DNA of 12,466 nt from an uncultured Anaerotignum sp. (lineage in GTDB: Bacteria; Bacillota; Clostridia; Lachnospirales; Anaerotignaceae). Shown piece by piece: positions 1 through 6,604 of the stretch. Each line of letters starts with the position of its first letter. The stretch's first letter is position 1. The translations under genes and the position numbers were made by a program. The stretch lies in contig NZ_CAKQVD010000055.1 of NCBI RefSeq assembly GCF_934277605.1, positions 1-12,466 on the forward strand. The letters run 5' to 3'. The notes under the pieces are model-generated. The model saw only the letters and a list, made by a program, of their open reading frames with translations, ran no database searches and was not told the origin of the DNA.

Positions 1-461
1 TGCTGACAGGTCTGGTTCTGGTATCCTCTATCATTAAGGACCCCGTAGGTATGGAAGGTCTGGTAGGTGCGAACATGACAGCAGGTGCGTTCAACGCTAT
101 CCCCGTTGTTGGTCCCGCAGTTCTGACATTCGGTCTGTTGACATTCGCTTGGTCCACAATTCTGGGCTGGTCCTACTATGGTGAAAGATGTTGGGTATAC
201 CTGTGCGGCGTTAAGTCCATCATGCCTTTCCGTGTTGTTTGGACATTCGTTGTACTGGTAGGCTGTGTAGCTGCACTGGATGTAGTTTGGAACATTGCCG
301 ACGTACTGAACGCTTGTATGGCATTCCCTAACTGCGTAGCTTTGATTGGTCTGAGCGGCGTTATCGCTTCCGAAACAAAGAAATATGTATGGGATAAGAA
401 TGCTGAAATGGGCGGTCTGATGAAGTGGATGGATGACGTTGCTCCTCAGTTGGATAAATAA
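1..461 (+). CDS. Sodium:alanine/glycine symporter (AGCS family), C-terminal part, cut by the window edge
   Basis: This is the 3' end of an integral-membrane transporter that couples Na+ (or H+) entry to uptake of alanine, glycine or similar small amino acids. The first whole codon is at position 3. The 152 visible residues align without gaps to residues 313-464 of the complete paralogue downstream, including the GWSYYGER motif and the hydrophilic tail. By my manual count 15 of the 152 residues differ, all from aligned residue 348 onward. Three of the changes put cysteine where the paralogue has Ala or Val (aligned positions 375, 380 and 423). Codon use is biased in the same way as in the paralogue (CTG, GGT, GTA). 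The gene ends in TAA and is followed 45 bases later by a strong terminator, so it is its own unit or the end of one. Family assignment is firm. The substrate is inferred from the family. Confidence 0.93.
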   Translation, partial: LTGLVLVSSIIKDPVGMEGLVGANMTAGAFNAIPVVGPAVLTFGLLTFAWSTILGWSYYGERCWVYLCGVKSIMPFRVVWTFVVLVGCVAALDVVWNIADVLNACMAFPNCVALIGLSGVIASETKKYVWDKNAEMGGLMKWMDDVAPQLDK

Positions 462-505
462 TTCAATCTGACAGCTCGATTTCATCGTAACCCACGGATA
501 GATTG

Positions 506-540
506 CACCCTCTAATCGAAAGATTAGAGGGTGTTTTTTT
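506..540 (+). terminator. Rho-independent terminator of the first symporter gene
   Basis: A perfect 12-bp stem (506-517 pairing with 522-533) closes on a GAAA tetraloop and is followed by seven T at 534-540. The foot of the stem is GC-rich. It lies 45 bases after the symporter stop codon, so it ends that transcript and separates it from the second copy. Confidence 0.95.
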
Positions 541-1128
541 ATTTGCGGGCAGATGTGCAATGAAAAATATTTCATGTGAATGAAGATTATAATGCGAAAA
601 ATGGAAGAAGTTTACATTTATGACAAAAATAAGGGTTTCATTTTGTTGTGTAAGTTGCACAAATTGCAAATTGGAAAAAAATGGGAAATCCAAAAAAAGT
701 GAAAAAATGTAAAAAAATGGAATAAGATAACGTTTTTTTGTGCAATATACCAACCGGATGTGGAATTGTGAAGGGTGCTTTGCGTAAAACTGCATTGCTT
801 TTTGCTGTGGACGTTTGTTTGTAAGAGTTGAAAAAATGAAGTAAATTTGCACAGGACAGGGGGCTGATTTTGAAAAATCCTATGCAGGATGCACACAAGG
901 ACGGATTTTGTCCCACGTTTCATCGGAAAAAGACACTTGTTTTTTTTGTAAATAAAAGTAAAATTAGATTAGGTTTTGGAACGGAGGTACGGTTTTCTCA
1001 AAGCTGAATAAAAAATATTATCTTCTGTTTTTTTCGTGGGGCAGAAGAAAATGAAAGGGAAAACCGGTATAGAATCTGAAGCCTCGAAATTATCTTTACA
1101 TTATAATTCATTTTAGGGAGGGAATTAT
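541..1128. other. Long AT-rich intergenic region between the two symporter genes
   Basis: These 588 bases hold no convincing gene. The open frames on the minus strand are low-complexity Phe/His/Leu readings of A-rich DNA and have no ribosome site. Runs of 6-7 A occur at 675-681, 692-698, 702-707 and 711-717, followed by seven T at 733-739. Their centres are about 10 bases apart or multiples of that, the arrangement expected of intrinsically bent DNA. A short TTGTG/CACAA inverted repeat lies at 646-662. I recognise no glycine riboswitch, T-box or other known leader, although AGCS genes in this group are sometimes glycine-riboswitch controlled. The promoter of the second symporter should lie here but I could not pin down a well-spaced one. 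Confidence 0.6.
1102..1122 (+). promoter_or_regulatory. Possible -10 box and ribosome-binding site before the second symporter
   Basis: TATAAT at 1102-1107 matches the sigma-A -10 consensus exactly, but no -35 hexamer sits 16-18 bases upstream, and a start here would leave a leader of only about 15 bases. AGGGAGGG at 1115-1122 is a strong Shine-Dalgarno sequence six bases before the ATG at 1129 and fixes that start. The ribosome site is secure. The promoter reading is weak. Confidence 0.4.
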
Positions 1129-2523
1129 ATGGAAGCTTTTAACAATGTTGTAACAACGATCAATGGCTTTGTATGGGGTCCCGTAATGCTGTGTCTGCTG
1201 ATTGGTACACACGTTATTCTGACCATCAGAACAAAAGTCATTCAGAGAAAGACCTTTACAGGTATCAAACTTTCCGTAACACCCGATGCGGAGGCATCCG
1301 GTGATATCGGCGGTTTCGCAGCTCTGGCAACAGCACTTGCAGCTACCATCGGTACCGGTAATATCGTAGGTGTTGCTACAGCAATCGGCGCAGGTGGCCC
1401 CGGTGCTGTATTCTGGATGTGGTTCACAGGTCTGCTGGGCATGGCTACAAAATTCGGTGAAGCAACTCTGGCAGTTAAATACCGTGTAAAAGCAAAAGAC
1501 GGCTCTTACATCGGTGGTCCCATGTACGCTCTGGAAAGAGGTCTGGGTCAGAAATGGCTGGGCGTTATCTTCGCAATCTTCACAGGTCTGGCTTGCTTCG
1601 GTATCGGTAACATGACACAGGCAAACTCCATTGCTGAATCCATGAGTGGTACATTCGGCATTCCTAAAATCGCAACAGGTATCGTTCTGATGATTATCAC
1701 AGGTCTGGTTATCCTGGGCGGCGTTAAGTCCATCTCCAAGGTATGTGAAAAACTGATCCCTCTGATGGCTGGTCTGTACATTGTAGGTTGTATCGTAATC
1801 TGCGTAATCAACGGTGCTTATATTCCTGCAGCATTCTCTGCAATCGTAAGAGGCGCATTCAATCCTCAGGCAGTAGGCGGCGGCTTTGTTGGTGCAACAG
1901 TAGTAGCTTGTATCCGTGCCGGCGTATCCCGTGGTCTGTTCACAAATGAATCCGGTTTGGGTTCTGCTCCTATCGTTGACGCATGTGCAGCTACAAGAAA
2001 CCCTTCCAGACAGGCTCTGATTTCCATGTCCGGTGTATTCTGGGATACAATCGTAGTTTGCTTGCTGACAGGTCTGGTTCTGGTATCCTCTATCATTAAG
2101 GACCCCGTAGGTATGGAAGGTCTGGTAGGTGCGAACATGACAGCAGGTGCATTCAACGCTATCCCTGTAATCGGTCCCGCAGTTCTGACATTCGGTCTGT
2201 TGACATTCGCTTGGTCTACTATCCTTGGTTGGTCTTACTACGGCGAACGTGCATGGGTTTACCTGGTAGGTGTTAAATCCATCATGCCTTTCCGTATCGC
2301 TTGGACAATCGTTGTATTCGTTGGTTGCTCCGCAGCACTGGACGTAGTTTGGAACGTAGCCGATACACTGAACGCATGTATGGCATTCCCCAACGTAGTT
2401 GCTCTGCTTGGTCTGAGTGGTGTAATCGCATCCGAAACCAAGAAGTATGTTTGGGATAAAGATGCTGAAATGGGCGGTCTGATGAAGTGGATGGATGACG
2501 TTGCTCCTCAGGTTAACAAATAA
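1129..2523 (+). CDS. Sodium:alanine/glycine symporter (AGCS family), complete
   Basis: A 464-residue multi-span membrane protein of the usual AGCS length. It imports alanine, glycine or a related amino acid with Na+ or H+. Family marks in order: an N-terminal membrane segment near 15-33; the glycine-rich stretch around GTGNIVGVATAI (about 75-86) running into GGPGAVFWMW (89-98), which is the family signature; GGPMYALERG (129-138); RGLFTNESGLGSAP (268-281); and GWSYYGER (367-374). The tail from about 437 is charged and probably cytoplasmic. The start ATG follows AGGGAGGG by six bases. Leucine is almost always CTG, glycine mostly GGT or GGC, and valine often GTA. This bias is stronger than in the neighbours and typical of abundant proteins. 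The gene is a tandem paralogue of the partial gene at 1-461. It ends with its own terminator at 2551-2588. The family is firm. The exact substrate and the roles of the two copies are unknown. Confidence 0.95.
   Translation: MEAFNNVVTTINGFVWGPVMLCLLIGTHVILTIRTKVIQRKTFTGIKLSVTPDAEASGDIGGFAALATALAATIGTGNIVGVATAIGAGGPGAVFWMWFTGLLGMATKFGEATLAVKYRVKAKDGSYIGGPMYALERGLGQKWLGVIFAIFTGLACFGIGNMTQANSIAESMSGTFGIPKIATGIVLMIITGLVILGGVKSISKVCEKLIPLMAGLYIVGCIVICVINGAYIPAAFSAIVRGAFNPQAVGGGFVGATVVACIRAGVSRGLFTNESGLGSAPIVDACAATRNPSRQALISMSGVFWDTIVVCLLTGLVLVSSIIKDPVGMEGLVGANMTAGAFNAIPVIGPAVLTFGLLTFAWSTILGWSYYGERAWVYLVGVKSIMPFRIAWTIVVFVGCSAALDVVWNVADTLNACMAFPNVVALLGLSGVIASETKKYVWDKDAEMGGLMKWMDDVAPQVNK
2063..2523 (+). 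repeat. Second copy of a tandem duplicated symporter segment (matches 1-461)
   Basis: Positions 1-461 align with 2063-2523 at a constant offset of 2,062 bases with no gap. The first 88 bases are identical, and identity falls toward the 3' end. The DNA just after each stop codon has diverged, apart from a short shared CCCACG stretch. This marks a whole-gene tandem duplication whose repeat unit is one gene plus spacer. The first copy continues beyond the left edge. Confidence 0.9.
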
Positions 2524-2550
2524 TTGATTCCTTACATTTACCCACGATAA

Positions 2551-2588
2551 AAAGAAAGGGGCGGTAGAAATACCGCTCCTCTCTTTTT
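2551..2588 (+). terminator. Rho-independent terminator of the second symporter gene
   Basis: The stem core GCGGTA (2561-2566) pairs with TACCGC (2571-2576) around a GAAA loop. It extends outward through GGG/TCC (one G-T pair) and further A-T pairs, and ends in a run of five T at 2584-2588. It lies 28 bases after the stop codon. Confidence 0.88.
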
Positions 2589-2641
2589 GCGTAAAAATAT
2601 AAAATAGGTAGCATTTTGTTTTTGCTTGAAATGAAGCAAAT

Positions 2642-2675
2642 AAAAAACGTATATCAAAGAGATATACGCTTTTTT
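2642..2675 (-). terminator. Terminator of the tRNA-Arg transcript, apparently bidirectional
   Basis: CGTATATC (2648-2655) and GATATACG (2661-2668) form an 8-bp stem with a five-base loop. Read on the minus strand it is followed by six T (the A run at 2642-2647), only nine bases past the 3' end of the tRNA. Read on the plus strand it is followed by six T at 2670-2675, so it can also stop read-through from the symporter side. Confidence 0.85.
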
Positions 2676-2676
2676 C

Positions 2677-2750
<74 letters not shown>

Positions 2751-2772
2751 ATATTCATTTGGCACAGGAATT

Positions 2773-2801
2773 ATCATACAATATGGGGAAGGATTTGTCA
2801 A
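2773..2801 (-). promoter_or_regulatory. Sigma-A promoter of the tRNA-Arg gene
   Basis: On the minus strand a perfect -35 TTGACA (2796-2801) is followed by a 17-base spacer and -10 TATGAT (2773-2778). Transcription would begin about 15 bases before the mature tRNA. The core TGCTTGACAA also occurs in the rRNA promoter at the right end of the window. Confidence 0.88.
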
Positions 2802-2821
2802 GCATTTTTTGAAAAGATTTT

Positions 2822-2854
2822 AAAAAACGCAGAGCCAAGCGAAAGACTCTGCGT
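2822..2854 (-). terminator. Rho-independent terminator of the glycosyltransferase gene
   Basis: ACGCAGAG (2827-2834) pairs with CTCTGCGT (2847-2854) in an 8-bp stem with a 12-base loop. On the minus strand it is followed by six T (A run at 2822-2827). It lies 20 bases after the glycosyltransferase stop codon and just upstream of the tRNA promoter. Confidence 0.88.
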
Positions 2855-2874
2855 AAGGATTCGTTTTCTTGCGG

Positions 2875-4176
2875 TTATTTTTCCTTGGAAGAAAGGAAAT
2901 TTGCCGCTTTTTTCAGATATGTACGGGAAAGGTGTCCGGGAAGGTGTGTGATTTTCTTTGCGGCCTTTGCGCCAATCACAAGCGGAATGACGGGGGCGGC
3001 AATCGGCTTTGGACGTTCCTCCTGCTCCAGAATGTTTTGATAAAGCTGCTCCACGCTGTCTGCAAAGCTTTGCACGGAAAGGGCATCCATCGCCTGCATG
3101 GAGGCCTTGGAAAGCCTTTCGGAGAGGGCTTGATCCGTCAGGACACGATAGAGCAAATCGGGCAGGTCTGCATTTTTCTCAAACAGCAAGCCTGTTTTGC
3201 CGTCTGTGATGATATTTTCAATACATTCATCCTTTTTTGCAACAACGGGAATCCCGCCTGCCATTGCTTCGGCAAAGGTAAGCCCCTGTGTTTCGGAAAC
3301 GGAGGCACTGCAAAAAACATTGCCAAGCTGATAATATTTACCGATTTCCTCCCAAGGCTTGCCGCCGGTAAAGAGGATATGCTCGCCGACACCGAGGGAT
3401 TCTGCGAATTTTCCGAGGTTTTCGATTTCATTGCCCTCGCCCACAATGACCATTTTTACATCGGGCAGACGTTTAATCAATTTCGGCAAGGCGGAAATGA
3501 CAACATCAATGCTTTTTTCCTTGGCAATACGCCCGATGGAAATGATAACGGGGGTATCTGCTTTTAAACCAAGGGATTTTCGCAGAGCAAGGATTTCCGA
3601 GGGCTGAAAGTTTTCCTTGCGGAAATGAGAGGTGTTAATGCCTGTCGGAATGATAGAAATGGGCTTGGTAACACCATAGCCGGAAAGGAGCTGCTCCGTT
3701 TTGCGTGTCGGTGCAATGACCGCCATTGCCGCATTGCAGAAAGCACTGCTGAAATCCCGAGCCATATTTTTGGAAATGATGTGGCCGCCGCCGATATAAT
3801 GCACATAATCCTCATACATGGTGTGATAGGTATGCACCATGGGGATGCCTTCGGTGGTGGAAACCAGCTTTCCGAGAAAGCCCAAGGGGAACTCTGTCTG
3901 CGTATGGACGATATCCAGATTCAGATTTTTGATTTTTTTCAAAATATGCGGTGGAAAGATATAGCCTGCACGATAATCCCGCACAAAATAGACGGGGATG
4001 CTCGGCAGACGGAAAATGCCTTCCTCCTCGGCCTGCCCGTTGCAGCGAGGATCGGAGGGTGTGAAGATATACACCGTATGGCCCTTTTCCCGCAGGGCAT
4101 GTGTCAGTGTGCGGATTGAGGTTGCCACACCGTTGAGCTGTGGGAAATAGGTGTCGGAAAAAATACCAATGTTCAT
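2875..4176 (-). CDS. GT4-family glycosyltransferase, probably a diacylglycerol or other lipid glycosyltransferase
   Basis: A 433-residue GT-B fold enzyme that transfers sugar from a nucleotide-sugar donor with retention of configuration. The N-terminal acceptor domain (about 1-190) carries the glycine loop FPQLNGVATS (11-20) and HTYHT (115-119), a conserved active-site region. The C-terminal donor domain (about 195-385) has SIGRIAKEKS, with Arg216 and Lys221 in the usual phosphate-contact positions, and the EX7E motif Glu295/Glu303 in SETQGLTFAEA. After residue 390 a Pro/Lys-rich basic tail with hydrophobic patches could hold the protein to the membrane. The N-terminal pattern resembles bacterial 1,2-diacylglycerol 3-glucosyltransferases, which make glycolipids and lipoteichoic-acid anchors. 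That substrate is inferred, and a wall-polymer acceptor is possible. GGAGG lies six bases before the ATG on the minus strand. The gene is monocistronic and divergent from the helicase gene. Confidence 0.9.
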   Translation of the reverse strand: MNIGIFSDTYFPQLNGVATSIRTLTHALREKGHTVYIFTPSDPRCNGQAEEEGIFRLPSIPVYFVRDYRAGYIFPPHILKKIKNLNLDIVHTQTEFPLGFLGKLVSTTEGIPMVHTYHTMYEDYVHYIGGGHIISKNMARDFSSAFCNAAMAVIAPTRKTEQLLSGYGVTKPISIIPTGINTSHFRKENFQPSEILALRKSLGLKADTPVIISIGRIAKEKSIDVVISALPKLIKRLPDVKMVIVGEGNEIENLGKFAESLGVGEHILFTGGKPWEEIGKYYQLGNVFCSASVSETQGLTFAEAMAGGIPVVAKKDECIENIITDGKTGLLFEKNADLPDLLYRVLTDQALSERLSKASMQAMDALSVQSFADSVEQLYQNILEQEERPKPIAAPVIPLVIGAKAAKKITHLPGHLSRTYLKKAANFLSSKEK

Positions 4177-4243
4177 AAGAAACCTCCATGTTTTCTATAT
4201 TTGGAAAACAGTTCTTTGGATTTGCTTTTTTATTTCGTGTATT

Positions 4244-4272
4244 ATTTTAATACAGAATATGGAAATACGCAA
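4244..4272 (-). promoter_or_regulatory. Possible promoter of the glycosyltransferase gene
   Basis: On the minus strand -10 TAAAAT (4244-4249) lies 17 bases from a poor -35 TTGCGT (4267-4272), giving a leader of about 60 bases. The -10 is good but the -35 matches consensus in only three positions. It is the best-spaced candidate I found, not a secure call. Confidence 0.35.
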
Positions 4273-4300
4273 TGAAAAACCTGTTAGGGTTTTTATAAGG

Positions 4301-4314
4301 TTTTCTTAAGAAAA
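4301..4314. repeat. 14-bp perfect palindrome in the divergent intergenic region
   Basis: TTTTCTTAAGAAAA reads the same on both strands. It lies upstream of both the candidate glycosyltransferase promoter and the helicase promoter, a place where a dimeric regulator could act on either. Its AT-only arms mean that chance is also a reasonable explanation. Confidence 0.5.
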
Positions 4315-4332
4315 GACAGAAACCGTGTTTCT

Positions 4333-4362
4333 TTGGCATTTCCCGAAAAGATATGTTATACT
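4333..4362 (+). promoter_or_regulatory. Sigma-A promoter of the helicase gene
   Basis: The -35 TTGGCA (4333-4338) and -10 TATACT (4357-4362) each match consensus in five of six positions, with an 18-base spacer. The predicted start is about 25 bases before the helicase ATG, leaving a short leader that holds the ribosome site. Confidence 0.65.
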
Positions 4363-4394
4363 TAATCTTTAAAGGCGGAAAAGGAGGCGATACC

Positions 4395-6278
4395 ATGGGA
4401 GGAAGGCTGAATAAAGCACAGCAGGAGGCAGTTTGCCATGAAGCCGGGCCAATGCTTGTGTTGGCGGGGCCGGGCAGCGGAAAAACAACGGTATTGCTTT
4501 GCCGGATTTCCGGATTGCTGGAGCGTGGCTTGGCAAGGCCGCAGGAAATCCTTGCATTGACCTTTTCCAAGGCGGCGGCAGAGGAGATGAAAAGCCGTTT
4601 TCAGCAATTAAACGGTTCACAGCGTGTTTCCTTCGGCACCTTCCACAGTATCTTTTTTCGGATTTTGCGCAGCAAATATGGCTGGGGTGTGGAGCGGATT
4701 TTTCAGGAGGAGGAACGCAGAGCGGTTCTCAGGAGAATTGTGGAGGAAGCCAAGTGGGACATTCCCGATATTGAGGAATATATTTCTCATTTCTTTTCGC
4801 AGCTTTCCTTGATGAACAGCGAACTGGAGCAGCCGAGCCGCTTTTTGCCGACGGGGATGCCCGCGGAGGAATTTCGCAGGCTTGCGCACGCCTATGAGAG
4901 CTATAAGGCAAGGAATGAAAAGCTGGATTTTGATGATATGCTGACCTTATGCTATCAGCTATTGCGTGAGGATGCGGCGGTGCGTGGCTATTGGCAGAAA
5001 AAATATAAATTTATTTTGGTGGATGAGTTTCAGGATGTCAATCAGGCGCAGTTTGCCTGCCTGCAGCTTTTGGCAGAGCCGCACCAAAACCTCTTTGTTG
5101 TGGGGGATGATGACCAGAGTATTTATGCGTTTCGTGGTGCAAGGCCGGATTTTCTGTTGCAGTTTTCGACGCTTTACCCGACGGCAAAAAAGGTAACCTT
5201 GAACATGAATTATCGCTCCACAGAGCGAATTGTGCATTTGGCGGAAAGGGTAATCGGCAATAATGAGGTGCGCTTTGCGAAGCACATGAAAGGCATGGGG
5301 GAGGAAGGCGATAAGGTAACCTTCTTTCTGGCGGAGGATGCGGCAAGTGAGGCGGCGCATATCGGAGAGAAAATCGGCAGGCTTTTGGATGAGGGCGTGC
5401 CGTTGACGGAAATTGCCGTGATTTATCGCACAAATTTGCAGGGCGGTGCCTTTGCACGAGAATTATATAAAAGAGGGATTCCCTATGATTTGCGGGAAAG
5501 CAGCGGAAATATTTATGAGCATTGGGTGGCGAAGGACTTGCTGGCCTATCTGCTGTTGGCTGAAAATGAGGAATCCGACAGCGCATTGCGGCGGATTTTG
5601 AATAAGCCGAAGCGGTATATCGGAAAGGATTTGCAGGCTGAGGCGGATTCCATGCCGTATACCCTGCTGCGCAGTTTTTTTGTCTGCCCTTCCTTAAAGG
5701 GCTGGCAGGAGGAAAATCTGGAGAATCTGCGGATTGATTTAAGCCAAGTGCGAAAGCGTACACCCTATGACGCATTGAAATATATTCGCAAGGTAATTGG
5801 ATATGATGAATATTTAGAGGAATTTGCAGCATATAGAAGAACGAGTGCCCAAGTGTTACAGGAGATTGCCGATGAAATGATGGAGGTGGCGAAGGACTGT
5901 GCAGATGTGCGGAGCTTTCGGGAGCAGCTTGAGCGGCTGAGCCTGCAAATGAAGGAGCAGAGCCGCAAGAAGGGCCAAAAGCGAAACGGCGTTGCCTTGA
6001 TGACGATGCACGGCGCAAAGGGCTTGGAATTTCGGGTGGTGTTTCTGCCTTCCTTGGTGGAGGGCATTGTGCCGCATGAAAAGGGCATGGATACGATTGC
6101 GGAGGAACGGCGGCTGTTTTATGTTGCCATGACAAGAGCCTCGGAGAAGCTTTGCCTTTCCGCAATCAGACAGAGATATGAAAAGGAGCAAAAGCCCTCT
6201 CGCTTTTTGGCGGAAATGGGGCTGGATGCAGAGGCGGTTTTTCGTAAAAACAAGGAAAGGAAAGGACTCGAAAAATGA
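4395..6278 (+). CDS. UvrD/Rep/PcrA-type superfamily 1 ATP-dependent DNA helicase
   Basis: A 627-residue SF1A helicase, expected to unwind DNA 3'-to-5' in repair or in clearing replication obstacles. All core motifs are present: Walker A AGPGSGKTT (24-32); motif Ia LALTFSKAAAEEM (53-65); Walker B with the DEFQD box (210-214); motif III GDDDQSIYAFRGA (237-249); motif IV NMNYRS (270-275); motif V MTMHGAKGLEF (536-546); motif VI FYVAMTRA (575-582). It is about 100 residues shorter than typical PcrA and lacks the long C-terminal tail that contacts RNA polymerase, so it may be a PcrA paralogue rather than the main housekeeping helicase. The start at 4395 is chosen because AAGGAGG lies eight bases upstream. 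An ATG 14 codons earlier in frame would read through that ribosome site. The stop overlaps the start of the next small gene. Confidence 0.93.
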   Translation: MGGRLNKAQQEAVCHEAGPMLVLAGPGSGKTTVLLCRISGLLERGLARPQEILALTFSKAAAEEMKSRFQQLNGSQRVSFGTFHSIFFRILRSKYGWGVERIFQEEERRAVLRRIVEEAKWDIPDIEEYISHFFSQLSLMNSELEQPSRFLPTGMPAEEFRRLAHAYESYKARNEKLDFDDMLTLCYQLLREDAAVRGYWQKKYKFILVDEFQDVNQAQFACLQLLAEPHQNLFVVGDDDQSIYAFRGARPDFLLQFSTLYPTAKKVTLNMNYRSTERIVHLAERVIGNNEVRFAKHMKGMGEEGDKVTFFLAEDAASEAAHIGEKIGRLLDEGVPLTEIAVIYRTNLQGGAFARELYKRGIPYDLRESSGNIYEHWVAKDLLAYLLLAENEESDSALRRILNKPKRYIGKDLQAEADSMPYTLLRSFFVCPSLKGWQEENLENLRIDLSQVRKRTPYDALKYIRKVIGYDEYLEEFAAYRRTSAQVLQEIADEMMEVAKDCADVRSFREQLERLSLQMKEQSRKKGQKRNGVALMTMHGAKGLEFRVVFLPSLVEGIVPHEKGMDTIAEERRLFYVAMTRASEKLCLSAIRQRYEKEQKPSRFLAEMGLDAEAVFRKNKERKGLEK

Positions 6279-6394
6279 AACCGAAGGATAAATATGAAAT
6301 GAAGAAAAAAATTGCCGCAGGGATTGCTTTGCTCTTGGCAGCGGCGATGGTGTTAAGCCTTGCTGCGCCGTTTTTGAGCTATGGTATTTATTAA
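6275..6394 (+). CDS. 39-residue single-span membrane peptide, function unknown
   Basis: A 39-codon ORF begins in ATGA, its ATG overlapping the helicase TGA, the usual arrangement for coupled translation. AAAGG lies nine bases upstream. The product starts with a Lys-rich segment (residues 2-12), then has a hydrophobic Ala/Leu/Val stretch (about 13-34) and a short end in SYGIY. It could be a one-pass membrane peptide with the N-terminus inside, or a signal-like peptide. I do not recognise a family. Codon use and placement support a real gene, but a peptide this short could be fortuitous. No obvious terminator follows before the next promoter. Confidence 0.6.
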   Translation: MKPKDKYEMKKKIAAGIALLLAAAMVLSLAAPFLSYGIY

Positions 6395-6482
6395 AAGCAA
6401 AAAAAGAAGGGGCGAAATATAATTTTTTAAAAACAGCATAAAATCGTAACAAAAATGTAAGGATTTTTTCAAGGAATTGCTC

Positions 6483-6511
6483 TTGTAATTTATAGGATAC
6501 TTCGTTATGAT
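6483..6511 (+). promoter_or_regulatory. Probable promoter of the VanW-domain gene
   Basis: The -35 TTGTAA (6483-6488), a 17-base spacer and -10 TATGAT (6506-6511) give a start near 6518 and a leader of about 85 bases. The rest of the 210-base gap from 6395 is AT-rich. I see no hairpin in it strong enough to end the helicase unit. Confidence 0.6.
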
Positions 6512-6576
6512 AAATAGGACTGTTGATAAAAATAGTCAGAGTATGACAAAATTTGTTTGATACAGGAGAGCTTTGT

Positions 6577-6585
6577 ATGAAATAG
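6577..6585 (+). other. Two-codon mini-ORF (ATG AAA TAG) in the VanW gene leader
   Basis: AGGAG at 6564-6568 stands eight bases before an ATG that is followed by one lysine codon and a TAG stop. This is a better initiation site than either TTG available to the gene behind it, and it is in a different frame. It could be a regulatory minigene, or the relic of a former ATG start disrupted by a small insertion or deletion. Confidence 0.4.
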
Positions 6586-6604
6586 ATTGAAGGGGGCGGA
6601 AGAA

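Noticed and set aside
463..923. Overlapping minus-strand open frames in the symporter spacer
   Set aside because: Their products are Phe/His/Leu-rich translations of A-tract DNA with no Shine-Dalgarno site, and one runs through the terminator hairpin.
541..1128. Glycine riboswitch or T-box upstream of the second symporter
   Set aside because: I looked for the conserved cores, including the T-box GGTGG sequence, and saw none. A covariance-model search would be decisive.
5038..6165. A 375-codon minus-strand frame opposite the helicase gene
   Set aside because: Pro/Arg/Ser-rich low-complexity product. The helicase on the plus strand has every motif intact, so this is a shadow frame.
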